A stretch of 7,298 nucleotides of DNA, taken from the NCBI GenBank assembly GCA_023473405.1, contig JAMCZD010000055.1:1-7298 (forward strand), in the 5' to 3' direction. A program made the position numbers and the translations under genes. This DNA is from Candidatus Omnitrophota bacterium (GTDB taxonomy: Bacteria; Verrucomicrobiota; Verrucomicrobiia; Limisphaerales; UBA1319). The notes under the pieces were generated by a model that had not been told where the DNA came from, ran no database searches, and worked only from the letters and a program-made list of their open reading frames with translations. Positions 1-5,928 of this stretch are shown here, one piece after another (position 1 is the stretch's first letter; each line of letters begins with the position of its first letter).

Positions 1-457
1 TGTAACGCTGGATCAGCGGCAGGTAAGCAGGCAGCGTCTGGGTCAGCAGCAGGTCCATGAACCGGCGGCGGACGCGCGCCGGCCCTTTGATCAGGAGGAG
101 GTCCTCGGAGCAAAACACCACCCCCCGAAGGACGCCCAGGTAATCGGACAGCTTTCGGATCACGCGACCGTCGAGGCTCAATTGGTGCTGTTGATTCGAC
201 CAATAGAGCTTGACGTCATGCTCACCCTGGCTGGCCAGGGTGCCACCGGCGAAGAAGCCATCGGCGCCATGACGCACCAGGAGTGCGTTGCCGACACCGC
301 GAAACGACCGCAAGGTAACCAGGAGGTAGATGGCCTCAAGCAAGTTGGTCTTGCCTTGGGCGTTGTCTCCCTGGACCACGTGAAAACCGGGCGCAAAATC
401 CGCGTCCAATTCGGCGTAACTGCGAAAATCGCGCAAGCGGAGGTGAGCCAGGTGCAT
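1..457 (-). CDS. recF: RecF recombination mediator ATPase, N-terminal part (C-terminus beyond window edge)
   Basis: RecF is a cytoplasmic SMC/Rad50-like ATPase. It binds gapped DNA and helps RecR and RecO load RecA for gap repair and fork restart. Translating from the ATG at 457-455 gives 152 uninterrupted residues that run off the left edge; the family is usually about 360-370 residues. The protein opens with a short beta strand and the RecF-type RLRDFRSY segment (residues 7-14). A Walker A loop GDNAQGKT at 30-37 is followed by NLLEAIYLL, and RSFRG follows at 50-54. The second family block, SEDLLLIKGP then RRRFMDLLL (117-138), is characteristic of RecF and separates it from other SMC-like ATPases. 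The signature and Walker B motifs fall outside the window. The ATG is the first possible start in frame after an upstream TGA. No good Shine-Dalgarno precedes it. It lies 87 bases downstream of the OPT transporter on the same strand, not next to dnaN. Identity is very secure. Confidence 0.94.
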   Translation of the reverse strand, partial: MHLAHLRLRDFRSYAELDADFAPGFHVVQGDNAQGKTNLLEAIYLLVTLRSFRGVGNALLVRHGADGFFAGGTLASQGEHDVKLYWSNQQHQLSLDGRVIRKLSDYLGVLRGVVFCSEDLLLIKGPARVRRRFMDLLLTQTLPAYLPLIQRY

Positions 458-512
458 GGGATCAACGGTAATCGGTTTTGAGCGGTATGTTCAATGACCA
501 ATAATCCCTGAT

Positions 513-526
513 CTGATTGCAATCAG
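513..526. promoter_or_regulatory. Perfect 14-base palindrome upstream of recF
   Basis: The sequence CTGATTGCAATCAG is its own reverse complement. It lies in the 87-base gap between the OPT stop codon and the recF start, about 55 bases upstream of recF. A dyad of this length between two co-oriented genes could be an operator for a dimeric regulator. As RNA it folds only into a 5-bp stem with a TGCA loop and has no following T-run, so a rho-independent terminator is unlikely. The palindrome is seen directly; the regulatory role is inference. Confidence 0.35.
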
Positions 527-544
527 TTGTGAGTTTCAAGAGTT

Positions 545-3088
545 CTAATGCGCGCCGTCCTGGCCGCGTCGCGCAAAGAGGACCTCGCGACCCGTCAGGT
601 ACAGGGCCAACGCCAGCAGGACGAAGGGGATGAGCGACAGCAAGTCCGAATATGGTCCATTATAAAATGGATTATGCAATTCAGCCCAGTTGTTTATGGC
701 CTGGGTGGCGTTGTTCAGGACGCCGGCCATGAAGGCGATGATGATTCCGGCAATAGCCCCGCCGGCGATGTAACCTGACGCCATCAAGACGCCGGGGCTT
801 TTGTCGCCTTCGGCGGCAAGTTGTTCCTCGGTCAGGTTCGCCTCGCGATGTTTCTTGCGCAGGTACTGGTCAACCAACCATCGGATCATTCCGCCGACAA
901 AAATGGGGCTCGAGGAGGAGAGTGGGAGGTAAACGCCGACGGCAAAGGGGAGGGAAGGAATGCCGGAGAGTTCGAGGACAATCGAGATCATGATCCCCAG
1001 CAGGACAAGGCCCCAAGGCAATTGGCGGCTCAGGATGCCTTTGATGATGTAGGACATCAGGGTGGCCTTGGGCGCGTCGAACTTGGTGACTGTGGTGCCG
1101 TCGGGCCGGACCTTGTGAACGCCGTTAATGCCGGGATCGACCAGGTAAACCGGCATGCCGGTCGCATCCACCAGGTAACGCCCCGGGGGTCCGTCGGTTT
1201 CGGTGGTCTTCTGCCAGACGCGGTAAGTCTGGTGATCGAAGGCGGCCTGGGGACCGACCAGCTTTTCGGCCTGGCCGAGTTGGGAGAGGTTAGCCCGGAG
1301 GTCTGCCGGGAAATTTTGGAGGATTTCCCAGGCAACCACCCCGTTGGTGTTCACCAGGTAATCGCCGGGCTCGAGGGCGATCGAGTTGGGCAATGGCTGA
1401 CTGGATCGGGCCTGAAGCAAACGGAATGGACCGCCTGGCGGCAGACCCTGAGTCTCCGAATAAAGCGGCAAATTGGTCGTGGAATTCAGGATTTGAGGCT
1501 GGCCTCGGGCGGGTTCAAAGGTGATTCGCGGGACATAGACAGTGGCCGCTTGATTGAGCTGGAGGAGGATGGGGCCCAAGGCGAGGGCGGAGCACAAGGC
1601 GCCGATCAAGATGGCGATTTGCTGCATTCGCGGTGTGGCGCCGATGAGAAACCCGGTCTTCAGGTCTTGCGACGTTGTCCCCGCGTTGGAAGCGGCTATG
1701 CAAACGATACCGCCCACCGACAGGGCGGTGACATAATAATGCGGTCCGGTCCAACCCAGGATCAGGAAGATGAGGCAGGTGAGCAGCAGGGTGGCCACAG
1801 TCATGCCGGAGATGGGGTTGGACGACGAGCCGATTTCGCCCGTCAGCCGCGATGACACCGTGGCAAACAGGAAACCAAATACGACAATAAGTATCGCCCC
1901 CACCACGTTCATATGCAGGGGCGGGGACAGGACAATCGATACGATCAATCCCAGAATTCCCGCCATAACGAAAAGGATCGACAAGTCGCGGTCGGTGCGG
2001 CGGGCGGAGGGACGGCTTGCCTTTCCCAGGCCCACCATGTTGATTCCCTCCTTGATTCCGTGCCAGATGATGGGCAGCGAACGCAGCAGGCTGATGATCC
2101 CGCCGGCGGCAACCGCGCCGGCACCAATGTAGAGCACATACGCTCCACGAATATCGTCGGGGCTCATGTCCCGGATGGGAACCGTGCCGGGGGGCAAAGC
2201 CTTGCTCAATCCCTCCCCGAAAAACTTGATGGCCGGGATCAACACCAGGTAAGCCAGGACACCGCCGGCGCACATGATCGCCCCCAGGCGCGGACCGATA
2301 ATGTAGCCCACGCCCAGTAGTTCGGGCGAAATCTCGGCGGAGATCGAGGCGGCCTTGAACGGCGCGCCGAACACCTTCTCGGGCACATCCTTCCACGCCT
2401 TGAAGGCCGCCATGGCGGCTTTGTAGGCCAAGCCAATGCCGAACCCGGTAAAGATCGTGCGTGCGCCGCCGTATTCCTGGGCGGCGATTTGGTGGGGAAG
2501 GTCTCGAGTGCCTCTTGCGCCCTTCAAGGCCACGCTCTTGCACTCGTCGGAGGCCCCCGCCTTGAGCACTTCCGCGCAGGCGGTGCCTTCCGGGTATTTC
2601 AACTGGCCGTGCTGTTGCACGATCAATGCCCGCCGCAGGGGGATCATCATCAGGATTCCCAGTAACCCGCCCAGCACCGCCACCAGCGCCACCCGCGTGA
2701 TCTCAAGGTCGTACCCCAGGATGAGGATCGCCGGCATCGTAACCCCGATTCCGAAGGCGATCGACTCACCTGCCGACCCGGTGGTTTGCACGATGTTGTT
2801 CTCGAGAATGCTGGCGGAGCGGAAACCGAATTTGGACAGAATCCGAAAAAGGGTAATGGAAATAACCGCCACCGGAATCGATGCGCTAACGGTAAGCCCC
2901 ACCTTGAGGACCAGGTACAGCGACGAAGCGCCGAAAACCATCCCCAAAACCGCGCCGATAATCACCGGCAATGCCGAGAATTCACGCAGGACCGCCTCCG
3001 GCGGGATGTAGGGTTGGAAGGGAGCAGTGTGGGATTCTACCGGTTCAGGACGGGCGATCCCGGTGGTGCTTTCGCTATCGCTGATCAT
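545..3088 (-). CDS. OPT-family oligopeptide transporter with a large extra soluble domain
   Basis: This is an 847-residue polytopic inner-membrane protein of the OPT family, which drives proton-coupled uptake of small peptides or metal-chelate complexes. The bacterial branch is mostly uncharacterised, so the substrate is unknown. Family blocks are clear: PPEAVLREFSALPVIIGAVLG (about 29-49), TGSAGESIAFGIG (103-115), QLKYPEGTACAEVL (162-175), LLGVGYIIGPRLG (257-269), GSSSNPISGMT (420-430), SNAGTTSQDLKTGFLIGATP (467-486), and AVGVYLPLSSSSPIFVGG (716-733). I estimate about 15 membrane segments. Unusually, residues about 513-670 form a hydrophilic insertion between a membrane helix and the family block DAPKATLM...LPWGLVLLG. 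The insertion holds repeated YLV-N/D motifs. Bacterial relatives without it are, from memory, about 600-680 residues long. The ATG at 3088 leaves a roughly 30-residue hydrophilic N-terminus before the first block. No strong Shine-Dalgarno is visible; GGAAG lies about 20 bases upstream. The gene precedes recF on the same strand. Confidence 0.93.
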   Translation of the reverse strand: MISDSESTTGIARPEPVESHTAPFQPYIPPEAVLREFSALPVIIGAVLGMVFGASSLYLVLKVGLTVSASIPVAVISITLFRILSKFGFRSASILENNIVQTTGSAGESIAFGIGVTMPAILILGYDLEITRVALVAVLGGLLGILMMIPLRRALIVQQHGQLKYPEGTACAEVLKAGASDECKSVALKGARGTRDLPHQIAAQEYGGARTIFTGFGIGLAYKAAMAAFKAWKDVPEKVFGAPFKAASISAEISPELLGVGYIIGPRLGAIMCAGGVLAYLVLIPAIKFFGEGLSKALPPGTVPIRDMSPDDIRGAYVLYIGAGAVAAGGIISLLRSLPIIWHGIKEGINMVGLGKASRPSARRTDRDLSILFVMAGILGLIVSIVLSPPLHMNVVGAILIVVFGFLFATVSSRLTGEIGSSSNPISGMTVATLLLTCLIFLILGWTGPHYYVTALSVGGIVCIAASNAGTTSQDLKTGFLIGATPRMQQIAILIGALCSALALGPILLQLNQAATVYVPRITFEPARGQPQILNSTTNLPLYSETQGLPPGGPFRLLQARSSQPLPNSIALEPGDYLVNTNGVVAWEILQNFPADLRANLSQLGQAEKLVGPQAAFDHQTYRVWQKTTETDGPPGRYLVDATGMPVYLVDPGINGVHKVRPDGTTVTKFDAPKATLMSYIIKGILSRQLPWGLVLLGIMISIVLELSGIPSLPFAVGVYLPLSSSSPIFVGGMIRWLVDQYLRKKHREANLTEEQLAAEGDKSPGVLMASGYIAGGAIAGIIIAFMAGVLNNATQAINNWAELHNPFYNGPYSDLLSLIPFVLLALALYLTGREVLFARRGQDGAH

Positions 3089-3535
3089 TGAATTTGCGCA
3101 TCAAATGTCTTCCGATCACCGCCCCTGCCACCGGCAAGCCTTTCTCCCCAAGCTCCTGTCGCTTGCCTGATTGGTAACTCGGCCCCGCGATGAGTGCAGG
3201 CAAACTAATCCCGACGGTGAGGGAATTTCAATCGCATTTTGTGTCAGGGATTGCGGATTTAAACCATGACGTGCACCGGCAGAGCGAAGCGGCGGCGGCG
3301 CTTTTCCGCCCAAAGCGCGTCGCCAAGGCCAATGCACGGTCCGATGCAACTCATCAATACGAAAGGATCACCACTTTGAACGAGACGAACGCTCTCGGAC
3401 TCACTCGGTTGGCGCGATCCGGCCGCTGGCTTGCCGACCCTTCATGATTCATGCATTAACCCTGCGGTGTCGCGCATTGCTTGCCACCACGCTTCAAAAT
3501 TGGTAAGAGAAGGCGCACAGGCTGGGGAAAAGGAG

Positions 3536-3553
3536 ATTCGCATTTTTGCGAAT
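3536..3553. repeat. Inverted repeat with 7-bp arms and TTTT spacer
   Basis: The arms ATTCGCA (3536-3542) and TGCGAAT (3547-3553) are perfect complements around a four-T spacer. The site lies about 63 bases before the first prepilin start codon and shares its last base with the candidate sigma-54 element. It could be a regulator binding site, or an RNA hairpin if transcription starts further upstream. It is not followed by a T-run, so it does not look like a terminator. Confidence 0.4.
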
Positions 3554-3568
3554 GGCATTGGTTGTGCT
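3553..3568 (+). promoter_or_regulatory. Candidate sigma-54 (-24/-12) promoter for the minor-pilin operon
   Basis: The sequence TGGCATTGGTTGTGCT matches 9 of the 12 specified positions of the RpoN consensus TGGCACG-N4-TTGCW. The near-invariant GG and GC pairs sit at the required ten-base spacing. It would start transcription near 3579, leaving a leader of about 37 bases before the ATG at 3616, which includes the AGGA ribosome binding site. Pilin genes in several Gram-negative bacteria are RpoN-dependent, which adds some weight. A single hand-found match of this quality can arise by chance, and no upstream activator site was identified. Confidence 0.33.
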
Positions 3569-3604
3569 GAATGCAGAGTTGAGAAGATTGCGCGGGAAAG
3601 CGTC

Positions 3605-3608
3605 AGGA
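3605..3608 (+). promoter_or_regulatory. Shine-Dalgarno AGGA for the first prepilin gene
   Basis: AGGA lies seven bases before the ATG at 3616, a standard spacing. It is the only clear ribosome binding site in the operon. It supports the 3616 start over the second in-frame ATG at 3622, which would lie 13 bases away. Confidence 0.55.
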
Positions 3609-3615
3609 ACGAATT

Positions 3616-4089
3616 ATGAGGATGCACATAACGTGCCGGCAACGGGGTAAAAGGAGCCAGGCGGGGGCGGCGTTTTCGCTGGTGGAGGTGATGGTCTCCT
3701 TCGGCATAATCGGGATGTTATTGGTCACGCTGTTTGTGGCCTTTTCCTCGGGTTTCGCCACGGTGGAACTTACTCGGGAAGACCAGCGTGCGACGCAGAT
3801 ACTGTTGGAGAAGATGGAGGTGATACGGCTGTATTCATGGGACCAACTGAACACGCCGGGCTTTATCCCGGCCCAGTTCGAGGCGCCGTTTTACGCCACG
3901 AACGAGGCGCTGACGGGATTGGTTTACACGGGGCAGGTGAGCATCTCCAATGCGCCGCTGACGGAGGGGTATGGTGTGGACATGAAGCAGATCAACGTGT
4001 CGGTCGATTGGAACTCCAGCCACCGGATGCATCACCGCGAGATGAGCACTTTTGTGTCGCGTTATGGGCTGCAGAATTACATTTACTAA
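3616..4089 (+). CDS. PilV/GspI-like minor prepilin with N-terminal methylation motif
   Basis: This 157-residue protein has a basic leader (RQRGKR, residues 8-13) and then a type IV prepilin signal: GAA at 17-19, cleavage expected before F20, and FSLVEV with glutamate E24 at mature position +5. A hydrophobic helix follows to about residue 43. The helix would hold the precursor in the inner membrane until a prepilin peptidase processes it and the pilus or pseudopilus machine incorporates it. The globular part starts with a heptad-like helix (REDQRATQILLEKMEVIRLY, 55-74), typical of GspI/PilV minor subunits, and ends in beta-rich sequence without a disulfide loop. The residue before cleavage is alanine rather than the usual glycine. 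It is the first gene of a four-gene operon with a good AGGA site; its last 26 bases overlap the next gene. The role as a minor subunit is inferred from sequence style and gene order; the system (type IV pilus or type II secretion) is not decided. Confidence 0.8.
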   Translation: MRMHITCRQRGKRSQAGAAFSLVEVMVSFGIIGMLLVTLFVAFSSGFATVELTREDQRATQILLEKMEVIRLYSWDQLNTPGFIPAQFEAPFYATNEALTGLVYTGQVSISNAPLTEGYGVDMKQINVSVDWNSSHRMHHREMSTFVSRYGLQNYIY

Positions 4090-4603
4090 GAGGCGGGCGT
4101 CGGGAATGACCTTGATCGAGGGGTTGGTTGCGACGGCGGTGGCTTCGCTGGCGATGGTGGCCATCGCATCGATTGCGATATTCAGCGGGCAGAGCTTTGC
4201 CGCGTTGGGAAACTACGCGGACCTCGAACTGCAAAGCCGGCATGCCCTGGACCTGATGTCGCAGGAGATTCGCCAAGCCAACGATCTCCGGTCCTACACG
4301 AGCACAAGCCTGACCTTCGACGATTACGACGGCCAGACGCTGACCTACCAGTATGATCCTGAGGCCAAGACGCTGATCCGGATCAAGGGTGATGAACGGG
4401 AGGTGCTGTTGCGTGAATGCAATTACCTGGTTTTTTCCGTTTATCAGCGCAATACGATCAAGGGAAGCTTTGACCAATATGCGGCCAGCAGCGCTGCGAC
4501 CGGCAAGTTGGTCCAGCTCAGTTGGGTTTGTTCCCGCACCATCCTCGGAACGCGGATGAACACGGAAAGCGTGCAATCGGCCAAGATCGTCATTCGCAAG
4601 TGA
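4064..4603 (+). CDS. PilW/GspJ-like minor prepilin
   Basis: From the ATG at 4064 this gives 179 residues: a 14-residue basic leader ending KRRASG, cleavage expected after G14, then mature MTLIEG with glutamate at +5 and a hydrophobic helix to about residue 37. Next comes LELQSRHALDLMSQEIRQAN (about 55-74), the long amphipathic helix typical of PilW/GspJ-like subunits. The beta-rich remainder includes TLTYQYDPEAKTLIRI. The start is ambiguous: a TTG at 4052 would add four residues, and neither start has a convincing Shine-Dalgarno. I prefer ATG 4064 because it leaves a compact charged leader. The gene overlaps the previous one by 26 bases and ends six bases before the next, so translational coupling is likely. 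Its order after a GspI/PilV-like gene and before GspK/PilX-like genes matches minor-subunit clusters. Product class is well supported; the specific pilus or secretion system is not. Confidence 0.8.
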   Translation: MGCRITFTKRRASGMTLIEGLVATAVASLAMVAIASIAIFSGQSFAALGNYADLELQSRHALDLMSQEIRQANDLRSYTSTSLTFDDYDGQTLTYQYDPEAKTLIRIKGDEREVLLRECNYLVFSVYQRNTIKGSFDQYAASSAATGKLVQLSWVCSRTILGTRMNTESVQSAKIVIRK

Positions 4604-4609
4604 AACCAT

Positions 4610-5917
4610 ATGAAAATGAAATTTGGTTCGCAAAGCGGCCAGGTTCTCATGGTAACCATGGGCGTGTCGGGCCTCCTGGCCTTTGTGCTGCTCGGTTACC
4701 TCAAACTGGTCAGCAGCCAGTATTCATCGACGGTCCGCTCGCAAGCCTGGAACCTGGCCATGCCGGTGGCGGAGGCGGGAATCGAAGAGGCGTTGACTCA
4801 TCTTTATTACAATGGCCCGGCGAATTTGGCGACCAATGGGTGGAGTTATTCGAATGGCGATTACGTCAAGGAACGGGTTGTGGGTGACAGTCAATACCAG
4901 GTTCACATTCGAAATGCCTGGCTCCCGGTGATCTATTCGACGGGAACATCTCCCTTGCCGGTGGGGGGTGGTTATGTGTCGCGCAGGATCCGGGTGACGG
5001 CACGGCGTAGCGCCCTGTTTGCAAAGGGAATGGTCGCCAAGAGCCAAATCGACATTTACGGGAACAACGTGGGTTTCGACAGTTTCGATTCAGCCGACCC
5101 CGACCACAGCACGCAAGGGCGCTACGATCCCACGAAGGCGAAGGACAATGGCGATGTGGCCACCAATTCCAGCCTGACCAACTCCCTGGCCCTGGGCAAT
5201 GCCGACGTGAAAGGCAAAGTGGCCACGGGCCCCGGCGGCAGCATCGATATTGGCCCGAACGGCGCGGTGGGGGATGCCGCCTGGCATGCCAGCGGCCAGC
5301 ATGGCATCAAGCCGGGTTGGTCATCCGACGATATGAACGTGAGTTTTCCGGACGTTACCCAACCGTTCACCAGCGGTTACATGGTTCCCACCCGCCAGTT
5401 GGTGGACGGGGTTTGGGTGGACCACGTGCTGAACTCGAGCGGCAACTGGCTGCTGTCGAATCAGACCGGGTCGATCCTGGTCAAGAGCAACGTGAATGCG
5501 GTGCTGCTGTTGACGGGCGATCTCAAAATCTCCGGTCAGAACTACATCCGAGTCCAATCCGGCGCCAGCTTGAAGCTATATGTCAAGGGATCGACTGCCG
5601 ACATCAGCGGGCTGGGAGCGATCAATTCATCCGGCAACGCCAGCAATTTGTTCTATTACGGCCTTCCCAGCAACACCAGCCTGACGATGACCGGCAACGG
5701 CCAATTCACGGGCGTAATCTATGCGCCGGAGGCCGACTTCCACCTGGGCGGCGGCGGATCAGATATTCAGGATTTCATCGGGGCGAGTGTCAGCTCGACC
5801 GTGCAAATGAACGGTCACTTCAATTTTCATTACGACGAAAATCTCGGAAGGATTGAATATGCTCGGGGTTATATTGTAACCTCATGGAATGAAGTTCCAG
5901 TGGATTACAATAACTGA
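4610..5917 (+). CDS. PilX/GspK-like large minor pilin, copy 1 of tandem pair
   Basis: This 435-residue protein starts with a short polar leader and SGQVLMVT, then a hydrophobic helix (about 11-32). The motif PVAEAGIEEALTHLYYNGP (52-70) is the AEAGIEEA block of PilX-type N-terminal regions. Unlike the two preceding prepilins it has no glutamate at +5 after the possible cleavage glycine (G10; +5 is V15), as in tip-capping GspK/PilX subunits. Residues about 140-415 are rich in Gly, Asn and Ser and look like a beta-solenoid: DSFDSADPDHST (157-168), GDVATNSS (181-188), VATGPGGS (204-211), GPNGAVGD (215-222), GNGQFTGVIYAPEADF (362-377) and NGHFNFHYDENLGR (401-414). From memory this resembles the uncharacterised Pfam DUF7305 seen in bacterial PilX-like proteins. 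It has no cysteine. The start follows the previous stop by six bases without a clear Shine-Dalgarno; ATG 4616 is an alternative. It is followed 11 bases later by a paralogue of identical length. A tip or adhesive role is inference. Confidence 0.78.
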   Translation: MKMKFGSQSGQVLMVTMGVSGLLAFVLLGYLKLVSSQYSSTVRSQAWNLAMPVAEAGIEEALTHLYYNGPANLATNGWSYSNGDYVKERVVGDSQYQVHIRNAWLPVIYSTGTSPLPVGGGYVSRRIRVTARRSALFAKGMVAKSQIDIYGNNVGFDSFDSADPDHSTQGRYDPTKAKDNGDVATNSSLTNSLALGNADVKGKVATGPGGSIDIGPNGAVGDAAWHASGQHGIKPGWSSDDMNVSFPDVTQPFTSGYMVPTRQLVDGVWVDHVLNSSGNWLLSNQTGSILVKSNVNAVLLLTGDLKISGQNYIRVQSGASLKLYVKGSTADISGLGAINSSGNASNLFYYGLPSNTSLTMTGNGQFTGVIYAPEADFHLGGGGSDIQDFIGASVSSTVQMNGHFNFHYDENLGRIEYARGYIVTSWNEVPVDYNN

Positions 5918-5928
5918 CCTCGAGCGAA

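Larger units (their letters stand above)
3089..3615. other. Intergenic region between divergent OPT gene and minor-pilin operon
   Basis: These 527 bases separate two divergently transcribed units and should hold both promoters. I find no convincing gene. An ATG-initiated frame at 3190-3447 and a TTG-initiated frame at 3431-3619 are open, but neither has a ribosome binding site or a recognisable protein. On the OPT side, an imperfectly spaced inverted repeat (GGCAAGC at 3133-3139, GCTTGCC at 3161-3167, 21-base loop) lies in the probable OPT leader; it is short and may be chance. On the pilin side there is an inverted repeat and a sigma-54-like element, listed separately. No tRNA, riboswitch or terminator was recognised. 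Confidence 0.5.

Noticed and set aside
182..481. Plus-strand frame of 99 codons opposite recF
   Set aside because: It is a shadow of the recF coding strand with no domain or binding site of its own.
821..1855. Long plus-strand open frame (344 codons) opposite the OPT gene
   Set aside because: It is antisense to a clear family protein, is rich in Gly, Asp and Gln with no recognisable domain, and has no ribosome binding site. GC-rich codon bias on the sense strand explains it.
1515..2543. Second minus-strand frame (342 codons) inside the OPT gene
   Set aside because: It is Arg/His/Gly-rich out-of-frame translation of the OPT coding sequence, with no domain resemblance.
3153..3175. Sigma-54-like spacing GG-N10-GC on the minus strand upstream of the OPT gene, around 3134-3156
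   Set aside because: Apart from the GG, TT and GC bases, the element matches none of the other consensus positions, so it is likely chance.
3190..3447. 85-codon ATG frame in the intergenic region
   Set aside because: There is no Shine-Dalgarno before the ATG, no recognisable motif, and weak third-position bias compared with neighbouring genes. It could be a small lineage-specific protein, but nothing supports that.
3511..3560. Possible c-di-GMP riboswitch, prompted by GCGCACAGG and nearby stems
   Set aside because: Only a few bases resemble the GEMM core. The GGACGCAAAGCC-like half and tetraloop receptor arrangement are absent.
3431..3619. 62-codon TTG frame whose stop overlaps the first prepilin start as ATGA
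   Set aside because: The ATGA overlap is suggestive of coupling. But the frame has only TTG starts, no ribosome binding site, no motif, and covers the inverted repeat and the candidate promoter.
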